Source: CASICS01 sp045564455
GTDB lineage: Bacteria; Pseudomonadota; Gammaproteobacteria; Magnimaribacterales; AG-339-G14
DNA length: 64,000 nt
Reading direction: 5' to 3'
Assembly (NCBI GenBank): GCA_045564455.1
Contig: JBJLHG010000002.1
Coordinates: 248,001-312,000, forward strand
Numbering within the stretch: position 1 is the stretch's first letter; each line of letters starts with the position of its first letter. Under the pieces are notes generated by a model. It saw nothing but the letters and a program-made list of their open reading frames with translations, was not told the origin of the DNA and did not search any database. This document shows positions 44,827 through 53,371 of the stretch, in pieces. The position numbers and the translations under genes were made by a program.

Positions 44827-45155
44827 TTTCTAGCGCCCTGAAGTATTTCGTAAGAATTATTTTTATAAGGACCAAAATTGTCCATTACATCTGGATGAGA
44901 AACCGGTAGATTAGAGCTATCGGCTAATAGGTTTTGCTGAGAAACATATGCTGTATAAAAAACGTCATCGTTTTCAGCAAAAACGTGGTAGAAAGGCTGA
45001 TCTTTTTTAGGTCTCATCTGAGGAGGTATGCTTTGATACCATTCTTCAGTGTTATTGAATTCTGGGTCTACGTCAAAGATAACACCTCTAAAATCTAAAA
45101 ATTTATGTTTAACTACTTGCCCAATAGCAAAATTTGTCTCAATAATTTCATTCAT
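44823..45155 (-). CDS. hspQ: heat-shock protein HspQ
   Basis: A 110-residue YccV-like protein that binds hemimethylated DNA and acts as a specificity factor for Lon in some Enterobacteria. Typical blocks: FAIGQVVKHKFLDFRGVIFDVDPEF (pieces), QPFYHVFAEND and YVSQQNLLAD near the end. The family length is about 105-110. It lies 48 bases downstream of zapE on the same strand. Confidence 0.9.
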   Translation of the reverse strand: MNEIIETNFAIGQVVKHKFLDFRGVIFDVDPEFNNTEEWYQSIPPQMRPKKDQPFYHVFAENDDVFYTAYVSQQNLLADSSNLPVSHPDVMDNFGPYKNNSYEILQGARN

Positions 45156-45203
45156 TTATATTCTCATATTACACTATTATATTTGGGACCACTTAATAAA
45201 AAT

Positions 45204-46259
45204 TCAAGTCTTATGAGGCTCACTTAAATAATCTTTTGATTGCATTTCAATCAATCTGCTAATGGTTCTTTTATATTTTTCAATTAGTTTAGATCTTGTA
45301 TAAAGAGCAGTAAAATCAGTTTCTGCGGACATTATTATTTTAACTTTACGGTCATAGCACTCATCTATTAAGCTTATAAATCTTCTGGCTTCATCATCTG
45401 ATTCAATTATTGGAACGTCAGAAATAAGAACATTATGAAATTCTTTTGCAATTTCAATATAGTCTGCAGAACTTCTAGGAGAAGAACATATTTCATCAAA
45501 ATTAAACCAGATTGTTCCTTCTGAACTTTTGTTAATAATAATTTTTCTATCTAAGATTTTGATAGATTTTTTATTATGTTCTTTTGCTTTTGATAAAGCA
45601 TCATAAGATTTAGACATACTATTTTCAGAAGTAATTCCAAGAGGAGTAAAGAACAGTTCTGTTTGTTCTAAAGCTCTCAACCTATAATCATTTTCTGAGT
45701 CTAGAAAAAAAATCTCGCAATTATCTTCAATAGATTTAATGGCGGGTAAAAATAATTTTCTTTGAAGTCCGTTTGCATACAAATTTTTAGGCTCTATATT
45801 TGATGTAGTAACTAAACATACTCCAGAATTAAAAAGCTCTGTCATGAAGCGCCCTAAAAGCATTGCATCTCCAATATCCTCTACAAAAAACTCATCAAAA
45901 CAAAGTACAGAATAATTTTTTGAAAGCTTTTTAACAATTTTCTTGATGGGATCTTTCTCTCCTTTAAGAGTGTGTAAATCAGCATGAAGATTATTCATAA
46001 ATCTATGAAAGTGAAGCCTGATTTTTCGATCAGTTTTTAAGTGATCAAAAAACATATCCATAACGAAAGTTTTTCCTCTACCTACCTCACCATGAATATA
46101 TAAACTTCGAGCCCTGTTACTTTTTCTAAGAAAATGAAAAAGAAACGAAGAAGTGTTTAAGATTTTAGTTCTTTCTTCTAATTTCTCTACAAGAGATAGC
46201 TGGAATTGATCCAGAAGAATATGCCCGCTATTAGCTTCTTTTAAGTATGTTTTTTTCAG
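45204..46259 (-). CDS. zapE: ZapE/AFG1-like cell-division ATPase, with a non-canonical start
   Basis: About 351 residues if the CTG at 46259 starts it. Walker A is HGEVGRGKT, followed by MDMFFDHL, LHFHRFM, VLCFDEFFVEDI, VTTSNIEP, GLQRKLFLPAI and FDEICSSPRS, all diagnostic of ZapE. The frame upstream of the Walker A has no ATG, GTG or TTG until a stop (TAA near 46330). It still aligns with E. coli ZapE (YLKEANSG against YLKALNEG), so the start lies there; CTG at 46259 overlaps the upstream TGA as CTGA and is the best candidate. The ATG at 46061 would delete Walker A. Confidence 0.88.
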   Translation of the reverse strand: MKKTYLKEANSGHILLDQFQLSLVEKLEERTKILNTSSFLFHFLRKSNRARSLYIHGEVGRGKTFVMDMFFDHLKTDRKIRLHFHRFMNNLHADLHTLKGEKDPIKKIVKKLSKNYSVLCFDEFFVEDIGDAMLLGRFMTELFNSGVCLVTTSNIEPKNLYANGLQRKLFLPAIKSIEDNCEIFFLDSENDYRLRALEQTELFFTPLGITSENSMSKSYDALSKAKEHNKKSIKILDRKIIINKSSEGTIWFNFDEICSSPRSSADYIEIAKEFHNVLISDVPIIESDDEARRFISLIDECYDRKVKIIMSAETDFTALYTRSKLIEKYKRTISRLIEMQSKDYLSEPHKT

Positions 46260-46543
46260 TTTACGCTTTTGTGAACTGTAATTTCTGGCGCACCGTCTAA
46301 GAATGGTGCAAGCGCCATTCCTAATGCTTTAAAATGATCAGTTTGAACATGGTTTGCATGCGCTTCTTCTGTTTTATAAAGCTCTATCATCATTATTACC
46401 AACGGATCTTCAGTCTCGTGCATTTCGTAATAAAAACAGTCAGGCTCATTGTCTGATACAGCACGAACGAGCTTATTCATTGCTTCTATAAAATTATCCT
46501 TATCGCCATCTTTTATCTTTAATTTTGCTATTGCTCCAATCAT
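46256..46543 (-). CDS. antibiotic biosynthesis monooxygenase (ABM) domain protein
   Basis: A 95-residue ferredoxin-like-fold protein: IGAIAKLKIKDGDKDNFIEAM, EPDCFYYEMHETEDP, MMIELYKTEEAHANHVQTDHFKAL (pieces). Such proteins include quinol monooxygenases and heme-degrading types; most act as dimers on small aromatics. The His and Tyr pattern fits a monooxygenase-like pocket, but no substrate can be named. Its TGA stop overlaps the CTG proposed to start zapE. Confidence 0.85.
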   Translation of the reverse strand: MIGAIAKLKIKDGDKDNFIEAMNKLVRAVSDNEPDCFYYEMHETEDPLVIMMIELYKTEEAHANHVQTDHFKALGMALAPFLDGAPEITVHKSVN

Positions 46544-46614
46544 TTTTTTCCTCTTTTTGTTATTATTATTAATACATTAGTTAAGTATAACTTTTAAATA
46601 CAAGAGGATAAATC

Positions 46615-47229
46615 ATGATAAAAATATGGGGTACAGAAAATTCAAGAGCTATGAGACCAATCTGGACAGCAGAAGAAATGGGACTAGATTATGAGTTAAA
46701 TATGATGCCCTTTCCCCCTAGAGTATTCATGAAAGAGTATCTTGATGTAAATATGTTAGGAACCATACCTTATCTAGTAGACGATCAAGTTAAAATGACT
46801 GAGTCGGTAGCTATGTCTCAATATTTAGTAGAAAAATACGGACCAACAGATTTAAGAGTTACACCTGATGAGCCAGACTATCCAGCCTATCTAAATTGGC
46901 TTTATCATTCAGATGCCACCTTAACTTTCCCTCAAACTGTAGTCTTGAGATACAAACTTCAAGAGCCAGGTGTTGCAGATGCTGCAGTAGAAGGTTATAG
47001 CAGATGGTTTGTTTCAAGATTAAAGCTTTTAGAATCTTCACTAGAAGATAAAGAATACCTTTGTTCAGATAGATTTACTATTGCAGATATTTGTGTGAGT
47101 TATGCAATAAATCTTGCGGATTCCTTAGGAATTCAGCAGGCTTTTAAACCTAATATTAAGAGATGGACTGATAAATTATTTGAAAGAGAGGCTTTTAAAA
47201 AATCTAAAAGTTATAAATTTGAAGAGTAA
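46615..47229 (+). CDS. glutathione S-transferase family protein
   Basis: A 204-residue GST with thioredoxin-fold N-domain (WGTENSRAMRPIWTAEEMGLDY in pieces; cis-Pro in GTIPYLVDD; glutathione-contact ESVAMSQYL) and an alpha-helical C-domain (FTIADICVSYAINLADSLG). Substrate unknown; it may conjugate or carry a small molecule. RBS AGAGGA lies 9 bases before the ATG, and the gene is divergent from the ABM gene. Confidence 0.9.
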   Translation: MIKIWGTENSRAMRPIWTAEEMGLDYELNMMPFPPRVFMKEYLDVNMLGTIPYLVDDQVKMTESVAMSQYLVEKYGPTDLRVTPDEPDYPAYLNWLYHSDATLTFPQTVVLRYKLQEPGVADAAVEGYSRWFVSRLKLLESSLEDKEYLCSDRFTIADICVSYAINLADSLGIQQAFKPNIKRWTDKLFEREAFKKSKSYKFEE

Positions 47230-47253
47230 AAAAAGCTAGGCTAAGTTAAAACT

Positions 47254-48123
47254 TTATTTTTTAGGCGGGAAAGGAATCAAAATAGAAGTTTTCTCTATGT
47301 AATCCATATATTCAGAATTATTCGACCATTTTTTCATTCCTCTTGCCTCCAATAAATTTATTCCACTAACTTTAGTGAGTAAAAATATAATAAAAATAGG
47401 AGATATATAAGCAACCAATTGCCATCCGCTTAAAACAGGGGCTGCAATAACAGCTATACCTATCCACAATGTTATTTCTCCAAAGTAATTTGGATGACGT
47501 GACCAAGACCATAGGCCCTTGGTTATGAATAGATCTTTATTTGTTGAATCAGATTTAAAATTCGTTTTTTGTTGATCAGAAATTACTTCAATAGAAAAAC
47601 CAAGTAACCATACTAGAGATCCTATTATTGCCAAAATATCTATAGCAGCTTTATTCTCTGATGTAATAGCAGCTAAAGCCATAGCCATTGTGAGAAAAAC
47701 CCATAAACCTTGAATAGTCCAAGTCATTAAGAACCACCAAAAATTTGTTTTCATTATATCGAACCTTCCATCTTTACCATCTCTTTTAATCCTAAAGAAC
47801 AAAAAAGAACCCAATCGAGAAGCCCAAATCCATATTAAAACGGTTAATAAAATATCTCTTAAAGAAACATCTATCGTGAATAAAATAGCAAATAAAGAAA
47901 CCGATAAATAAGTTAGCGATCCTGTTAGATCAAAATAATGTTCTGTTTGGTAAACATAGGAGGGTATAAAAATTAACCACTGAATGGTAAAGATCATAAA
48001 AAAACAGACATATATAAGAGATAATCCTGAGATAGCAACACTTCCTTGATTAATGCCGAAGGCAACAAGAGCACCAATAAGAACTGATATTATTGAAGAT
48101 GGAATAGTAATTTTTGGAGACAT
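47254..48123 (-). CDS. DUF1295 membrane protein (steroid 5-alpha-reductase-like fold)
   Basis: A 289-residue protein with several TM helices. The hallmark block is YFDLTGSLTYLSV, later DIMKTNFWWFLMTWTIQGLWVF and the conserved LWSWSRHPNYFGEITLW near residue 205. Members are NADPH-type reductases or methyltransferase-like membrane enzymes of uncertain substrate, often near lipid or sterol-type genes. It converges on the GST gene (24-base gap). Confidence 0.9.
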   Translation of the reverse strand: MSPKITIPSSIISVLIGALVAFGINQGSVAISGLSLIYVCFFMIFTIQWLIFIPSYVYQTEHYFDLTGSLTYLSVSLFAILFTIDVSLRDILLTVLIWIWASRLGSFLFFRIKRDGKDGRFDIMKTNFWWFLMTWTIQGLWVFLTMAMALAAITSENKAAIDILAIIGSLVWLLGFSIEVISDQQKTNFKSDSTNKDLFITKGLWSWSRHPNYFGEITLWIGIAVIAAPVLSGWQLVAYISPIFIIFLLTKVSGINLLEARGMKKWSNNSEYMDYIEKTSILIPFPPKK

Positions 48124-48201
48124 GTTAAAAGTATATATTGATTTAAGATTTTATTTAAAGGATATTATGCAATACGTAAAACAATGAAAAGGGAGTAAAT
48201 A

Positions 48202-49347
48202 ATGAAATCACCAATTTGTGAAATGCTTGGGGCAGAGTTCCCTCTCGTAGCGTTCAGTCATTGCAAAGATGTAGTTGTAGCAGTATCAAAAGCTGGAGGA
48301 GTTGGAGTTCTAGGTGCGGTTGGGATGACTCCAGAAATTTTAGAACAAGAGCTTAAATGGATAGATGAAAGAATAGATGGAATGCCATATGGAGTAGACG
48401 TTCTGATACCAAATAAAATGTTAGGGAAGGGAGAAGAATTCAATGCAAAAAAATTAATTGATATGATCCCTCAAGAGTATAGAGATTTTAGAACTGATGT
48501 TTTAAAAAATCATGATATTGATGCGCCTGAATTGAGAACAAGTGATGGCGATTTATCCTCTTCAGGTTTCGCGGCTAATACTGCCGATGAAGGAGCTAAA
48601 GCCTTATTAGATGTTGCCTTTTCTCATCCAATAAAATTGATAGCTAATGCTTTAGGAGTTCCTCCTGAATGGATGATAAAAATGGGCAAAGAAAATGGAG
48701 TCAAAGTAGCTGCTCTTTTAGGGACGAAAGAACACGCTATAGCTCAAGTTAAAGCTGGCGTAGATATTCTAGTTGTATCAGGAACTGAAGCAGGAGGTCA
48801 TTGCGGAAGTGTTTCCACTATGGTTTTAGTTCCCGAGGTTCATAGAGCTATTCAGCCTTATGGAGATGTTCCAATATTAGCTGCTGGAGGAATAGTAACT
48901 GGAGAGCAAATGGCCGCATCAATGGTCATGGGAGCATCTGGAGCTTGGACTGCATCTGTTTGGTTAACAACAGCAGAAGCAGAAACTCATCCTATTGTTA
49001 AAGAAAAAATGTTAAAAGCTAGTTCTAGCGATACAGTAAGATCAAGAAGCAGAACAGGAAAACACTCTAGACAATTAAAATCATCTTGGACAGACGCATG
49101 GGAATCTGAAAAAGCTCCTGAGCCACTTCCAATGCCTCTTCAACCTATAGTCGCTGAGCCCGCATTAGCTAAAGTGAATCAATTAGCAGAGGGTGGCCAT
49201 GATGGAGCAGTCGACCTAGCAACATATTGGGTTGGTCAAGGAGTAGGATTAATGACTGAGAGTTTATCTGCTGGGTCAGTTGTTCAAGAGTTTAAGAAGG
49301 ATTTTATTAACGCTTATGAAAGATTTGAAGGGTTTTTAAAGGAATAA
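48202..49347 (+). CDS. nitronate monooxygenase
   Basis: A 381-residue FMN enzyme of the longer NMO type that oxidises alkyl nitronates such as propionate-3-nitronate. The catalytic His is present (His200 in GTEAGGHCG), with SKAGGVGVLG near the start and AAGGIVTGEQMAASMVMGASG for the FMN phosphate. It contrasts with the other NPD protein at 3310, which lacks this His. AAGGGAG precedes the ATG. It stands between DUF1295 and the SDR gene. Confidence 0.92.
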   Translation: MKSPICEMLGAEFPLVAFSHCKDVVVAVSKAGGVGVLGAVGMTPEILEQELKWIDERIDGMPYGVDVLIPNKMLGKGEEFNAKKLIDMIPQEYRDFRTDVLKNHDIDAPELRTSDGDLSSSGFAANTADEGAKALLDVAFSHPIKLIANALGVPPEWMIKMGKENGVKVAALLGTKEHAIAQVKAGVDILVVSGTEAGGHCGSVSTMVLVPEVHRAIQPYGDVPILAAGGIVTGEQMAASMVMGASGAWTASVWLTTAEAETHPIVKEKMLKASSSDTVRSRSRTGKHSRQLKSSWTDAWESEKAPEPLPMPLQPIVAEPALAKVNQLAEGGHDGAVDLATYWVGQGVGLMTESLSAGSVVQEFKKDFINAYERFEGFLKE

Positions 49348-49348
49348 T

Positions 49349-50113
49349 TTAAGTATTCCACCAAGCTTGATCAGAGTAGGCCCTTAAGTCTATTTCATGC
49401 GTCCAAGCTGATCTGTGTTGAAGAGCAATATGGAGGTATGTTTCAGCTATTTTTTCTGGAACTAACAAACCATCATGCTCCATACCCTTAGACTCTCTAA
49501 GTTTTTGAAAAGCTTCTGCACCAAGCATCTTTCCCAAAGTATCAGGAGCATCGACAGCACCATCTATAATGATATGTGCGATATGTATATTTTTAGGAGC
49601 AAATTCTGCATTTAAAGACTGACAAATCATTCTTCTTCCTCCCATAGCAGAAGCATGAGAAATTTGACCTTTATTTCCTCTAACCGCTGAAGTAGCTGAT
49701 GTTACTAGGATAGTTCCAGATTGCCTATCTTCCATTAGTGGAGTCAAAACTTGAGCTAAACGAAATAAACCAAAAGTTGCCATTTTCCATCCCATTTCAA
49801 ACGCTTTATAGCTCGTATCTTTTAGATCTCTATTTCCTATTTGAGCACCAATGTTGTAAACAGCTACTTCTATAGGACCTACATTCTTTTCAACATGAAT
49901 AACAATATCTTCAATACTATTTTCATCAATGACATTTAACAAAGATCCAGATGCTTCTCCGCCCAAATCTTTTATTTCCGAAATAAGATTATCCAAACCT
50001 TCTTGGTCAGTTCTGCGGCATAGATAAACATGAAATCCTTCTTCTGCAAATTTCTTTGCGACGTTACCGCCTACACCTGCACCAGAACCTATTACTAAAC
50101 AAACTTTTTTCAT
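49349..50113 (-). CDS. short-chain dehydrogenase/reductase-like protein lacking Tyr and Lys
   Basis: A 254-residue Rossmann protein. The cofactor motif is GSGAGVGG with CRRT, and YNIGAQ replaces the usual NNAG. The active-site stretch reads GNKGQISHASAMGG: His153 and Met157 stand where the catalytic Tyr and Lys of SDRs are expected. A related group has Phe-x3-Lys here. It may be a non-catalytic or differently acting SDR. It starts 10 bases after a Shine-Dalgarno-poor leader and ends 2 bases from the NMO gene. Confidence 0.82.
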   Translation of the reverse strand: MKKVCLVIGSGAGVGGNVAKKFAEEGFHVYLCRRTDQEGLDNLISEIKDLGGEASGSLLNVIDENSIEDIVIHVEKNVGPIEVAVYNIGAQIGNRDLKDTSYKAFEMGWKMATFGLFRLAQVLTPLMEDRQSGTILVTSATSAVRGNKGQISHASAMGGRRMICQSLNAEFAPKNIHIAHIIIDGAVDAPDTLGKMLGAEAFQKLRESKGMEHDGLLVPEKIAETYLHIALQHRSAWTHEIDLRAYSDQAWWNT

Positions 50114-50159
50114 AATTTTATGTATAAATTTTTAAACAGTTATAACTAGAAGAGCTTTT

Positions 50160-51290
50160 TCACATAGCCTCAAGAAAAAGGTTTTCCCATTCTTTTTGGG
50201 TAGGTAATCTAGGCGTAGTCAGATTACTAGGATCAGTTATAGAGTGAGCTACTAAATCAGGAATCATATCCTCAGTAACTCCCATTTCTGCTAGACCGCT
50301 AGGCAACCCAATCTTTTCATTTAATTTCTCAATTTCATTTGCTAAATCAATTGACTCATTCTTTCCCATTGCGCGAGCAATCCTAGAATACTTATTTCCA
50401 ACATGACTGTGGTTAAATCTCAATACTGAAGGTAGGATGACACCATTCAGCGTTCCGTGATGAAGTCTTAATTCTTGATTAGCTCCAGTTGCGTGACTCA
50501 TGGAATGAACTGCCCCAAGGCCTTTTGAAAAAGCCATGGCACCTTCTGTAGATGCCATCATCATATTCCATCTTGCTTCTTTGTCTTGTCCATCTCTACA
50601 AGCTCTAAAAAGGCTTTCCTCTTTAACAATTTTTTCAACTCCATCTAGGCCTACGGCTTCAGCAGGCGGATCATTGATCGGTGATAAAATGGCTTCTATA
50701 CAATGAGTTAAAGCATCCATTCCAGCTCCGGCTGTAAGCACTGGCGGCAAACCAGCTGTAAGTTCTGGATCACAAATTGCAGCATTTGGCATTAAATGAG
50801 GACTAGCCAGAATTAATTTTCTTCCATCATTCATCACAATTACAGCTCCTACGGATACTTCGCTTCCGGTTCCAGAAGTTGTCGGAATTGCTATCATTGG
50901 CATTGTCTCAGTTATTTTTCCATAACCGCCTTCGTTTATTGAATAATCAATGACATTTCCTTCATGATTTGCCATAAGAGCTACTGCTTTAGCTAAATCC
51001 ATACTTGATCCGCCACCAAATCCAACGACACCATCACAATCATTGGTTTTATATAATTCTAATGCTTCATTTACAGCTTTTTCTGTTGGATTGGCCGGAG
51101 TTTCTTCATAAAATGATGGAGAAAGCTCATTAGAGAGAAGATTTCTAATTTTGTCAGTCATTCCGATGGAAGAGAGACCAGGATCTGTACAAATTAGAGG
51201 ATTTTTTATTCCATTTATCTTTAATACTTCAGATATCTTTTCTATAGCTCCATTTTCAAAATAAGGCTTATTAAAATAATTTAATTGCAT
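50160..51290 (-). CDS. iron-containing alcohol dehydrogenase
   Basis: A 376-residue group III ADH. NAD site GVVGFGGGSSMDLAKAV and the metal ligands are visible: GMDALTHCIEAIL, GAVHSMSHATGA and LHHGTLNGVILP, together with IPTTSGTGSEVS. It would oxidise or reduce a small alcohol or aldehyde. AGGAG precedes the ATG (seen as AGGAGAATTATG). It lies after the MBL lipoprotein gene on the same strand, separated by 47 bases holding a palindrome. Confidence 0.93.
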   Translation of the reverse strand: MQLNYFNKPYFENGAIEKISEVLKINGIKNPLICTDPGLSSIGMTDKIRNLLSNELSPSFYEETPANPTEKAVNEALELYKTNDCDGVVGFGGGSSMDLAKAVALMANHEGNVIDYSINEGGYGKITETMPMIAIPTTSGTGSEVSVGAVIVMNDGRKLILASPHLMPNAAICDPELTAGLPPVLTAGAGMDALTHCIEAILSPINDPPAEAVGLDGVEKIVKEESLFRACRDGQDKEARWNMMMASTEGAMAFSKGLGAVHSMSHATGANQELRLHHGTLNGVILPSVLRFNHSHVGNKYSRIARAMGKNESIDLANEIEKLNEKIGLPSGLAEMGVTEDMIPDLVAHSITDPSNLTTPRLPTQKEWENLFLEAM

Positions 51291-51313
51291 AATTCTCCTA
51301 AAAGTCTAAAAAA

Positions 51314-51327
51314 TAAAAGTACTTTTA
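51314..51327. promoter_or_regulatory. 14-base perfect palindrome between the MBL and ADH genes
   Basis: TAAAAGTACTTTTA lies in the 47-base gap upstream of the alcohol dehydrogenase start. Its symmetry and position suit an operator, but in AT-rich DNA it could occur by chance. Confidence 0.35.
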
Positions 51328-51337
51328 ATTCTTATAA

Positions 51338-52306
51338 TTAGTTTACTAGAGAAGTGTAAGCTCTGTTAACTAAAATTAGTGTATTAGAGCCTAAAACATC
51401 TTCGAATTCTTTTGCTGGATTTATTTCCATAACCTCATCCAAAGATACTCCTTTATAAATTAAAGAAGCTATACGATCTCTAACAATTATTAGTTTTTCT
51501 AAATAATTTTCAACAGCTTTTTTATTAGAAAGCGGCCCATGACCTGGAACAATTATAGTTTCATCATTAATAATTTCTAAAACTTTTTCTATTGAGTAAA
51601 TCATGCCATTTATTGAGCCACCATTATCAGCATCAATAAAAACAAAATCTCCTGATAAATTAATAATATCGCCAGCATGCAAAACATTTGCATCAGAAAA
51701 AAAAACAAAAGCATCCCCAGTAGTGTGAGCAGGTCCAAAATTCATTAACTTAATATTTTCATTATTAAGATAAATATTCATAGACTTATCAAAGGTAATT
51801 TTTGGGATAGCATCTTCTTCATAAGCTTGTTGTGGATATTTAAGAATTACTAAATTAACAATATTGTCCCGACTCATAAATTCTCTAGAATTTCTATGAG
51901 CAATTATTTCTGCACCTAATGGGCCGAAAGCTCTGTTACCTTCAGAATGATCATAATGCCAATGAGTATTGATCACATAATTTACATGATCCCCTCCCAG
52001 TTCATTTATCGCATTTAGTATTTTTTCGTGATATTGAGGGTATTGGTCGTCTACTATCAAAACACCATCCTCACCAATAGAAACTAGAATATTACCTCCA
52101 ACTACTGGACCTTCAGTGAATAGCACAGCTAGCTGCTGATTTATCCTAGATATTTTTATTTCATTTGTATCAAAACCAGGAAATTGAATTGCTTCAAATA
52201 AATTTTCCTGTTCAGGAGTGTATTTAGAAAAATCAGGAAGGGAGTTGTTAGAGCAGGCAACAATAAATATAAGACTTGCGATTAAAGCTACTTTTTTTAG
52301 CACCAT
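51338..52306 (-). CDS. MBL-fold metallo-hydrolase lipoprotein
   Basis: A 322-residue exported protein with a lipobox (ASLIFIVACS, Cys near residue 18). The beta-lactamase-fold zinc motif is NTHWHYDHSEGN, then a His in GPAHTTGDA, LHAGDI and VPGHGP. Family members near dehydrogenases often act on small thioesters or lactones, but the substrate is not known. It follows the DUF1330 gene and precedes the ADH gene. Confidence 0.92.
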   Translation of the reverse strand: MVLKKVALIASLIFIVACSNNSLPDFSKYTPEQENLFEAIQFPGFDTNEIKISRINQQLAVLFTEGPVVGGNILVSIGEDGVLIVDDQYPQYHEKILNAINELGGDHVNYVINTHWHYDHSEGNRAFGPLGAEIIAHRNSREFMSRDNIVNLVILKYPQQAYEEDAIPKITFDKSMNIYLNNENIKLMNFGPAHTTGDAFVFFSDANVLHAGDIINLSGDFVFIDADNGGSINGMIYSIEKVLEIINDETIIVPGHGPLSNKKAVENYLEKLIIVRDRIASLIYKGVSLDEVMEINPAKEFEDVLGSNTLILVNRAYTSLVN

Positions 52307-52334
52307 AGATATTTATCAATCAGTAATTATGACC

Positions 52335-52649
52335 TTACCTTTTCGCCATACTGTGTATAACTGTTAAGTTGAGTAATTCAGTTGCAGGTCTTCTGTATGC
52401 TCTGGAAAGTTCTTGATAATTATCAGAGTTATACCAATTATGCATATTTTCTTCATCTGAAAATGACCACATGATGACTCTTCCTTCAATTGGTAGTGTG
52501 CCTTCTAAATGCTCTGTATCATCATCCATAGTAATAAATTCACCACCATGCTCTTTAATGGTTCCAAAAAAACCTCTCTCGTAATTCCTAAATAATTCAC
52601 GATCATGAATTTTTACGTTAGCTATGCAATAAACTTTTCCATCAGACAT
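52335..52649 (-). CDS. DUF1330 family protein
   Basis: A 104-residue ferredoxin-like-fold protein: YCIANVKIHDRELFRNYERGFFGTIKEHGG (pieces), EGTLPIEGRVIMWSF, WYNSDNYQELSRAYRRPATE. DUF1330 proteins are related to ABM folds; function unproven. AAGGAGA precedes the ATG. The terminator hairpin at 52686-52707 lies just upstream, so it likely has its own promoter. Confidence 0.9.
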   Translation of the reverse strand: MSDGKVYCIANVKIHDRELFRNYERGFFGTIKEHGGEFITMDDDTEHLEGTLPIEGRVIMWSFSDEENMHNWYNSDNYQELSRAYRRPATELLNLTVIHSMAKR

Positions 52650-52681
52650 TAGTCTCTCCTTAATACCCTTAAATCATATAT

Positions 52682-52707
52682 GAAAAAGCTCTGCATTAGC
52701 AGAGCTT
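52682..52707 (-). terminator. Rho-independent terminator of the winged-helix regulator gene
   Basis: On the minus strand AAGCTCTGC, loop TAAT, GCAGAGCTT forms a perfect 9-base-pair hairpin running into a run of T (TTTTTCA). It lies downstream of the regulator gene at 52834-53319 and upstream of DUF1330. Confidence 0.75.
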
Positions 52708-52833
52708 CCTCAAAAATCCTTTTTGATTAATTCCCAAATCCTTGGGGGAAAAAGTATTTTAAATCAAATTTCTCACATTATGATTGGAAATCGTATGACA
52801 TCTAGTCATGTACTTATAAAATTATTAACAAAA

Positions 52834-53319
52834 TTAATTTTCAACTACAGAATCTAATATTCTATATAAATCTTCTTGAGAGGTAATGCCTATTTTATCA
52901 ATAATATCTTTATCGCCTAAAATATTTTTTAAATTTACTAAAACTTCCACATGAGCTTTCATAAGTTCTAAAGATTTACTGGTAGGATAATATTGAACAA
53001 CTCGTTTATCAGAACCTTGTTTTTTGTTGAAATATTTTAATTGACTCCCTCTGCTAAGCATTCTTTCTATGCTTCTTACATTGAGACTGGTTAATCCAGT
53101 TAAATCGCTCATAACAAAAAAGCCCTTTTCAACATAACAAGCAAAAATGACTAAACGTAAAAGTTCGTATCTATTATCATTGATATAAATTTCATTCCAA
53201 AAATCTTTTTTAGCTACTTTTTTGAAAGCTTTATGCTTTGTCGACTCAAAATTCAGAATAATAGAGGCGATTTCCTTTAGCTGAGGAATGCCTTTTATGG
53301 AGGGAGAATTTTTACCCAT
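52834..53319 (-). CDS. winged-helix transcriptional regulator (MarR-like)
   Basis: A 161-residue protein. The centre reads as a helix-turn-helix (MSDLTGLTSLNVRSIERMLSRGSQL in pieces) followed by a wing with basic residues (KKQGSDKRVVQYYPTSKS) and an amphipathic C-terminal helix. The layout is MarR-like, without a recognisable subfamily. It lies just downstream of the large TonB receptor on the same strand (53-base gap) and upstream of the DUF1330/MBL/ADH genes, any of which it could control. Confidence 0.75.
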   Translation of the reverse strand: MGKNSPSIKGIPQLKEIASIILNFESTKHKAFKKVAKKDFWNEIYINDNRYELLRLVIFACYVEKGFFVMSDLTGLTSLNVRSIERMLSRGSQLKYFNKKQGSDKRVVQYYPTSKSLELMKAHVEVLVNLKNILGDKDIIDKIGITSQEDLYRILDSVVEN

Positions 53320-53371
53320 GGTCTAGCATAGAAAGAAATTTCTATTATGTAAATAAAATCTAACCAGCCAC

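Noticed and set aside
47243..47262. AAGTT/AACTT hairpin followed by T-run after the GST gene
   Set aside because: The stem is about five A/T-rich pairs, too weak to be called a terminator in this AT-rich context.
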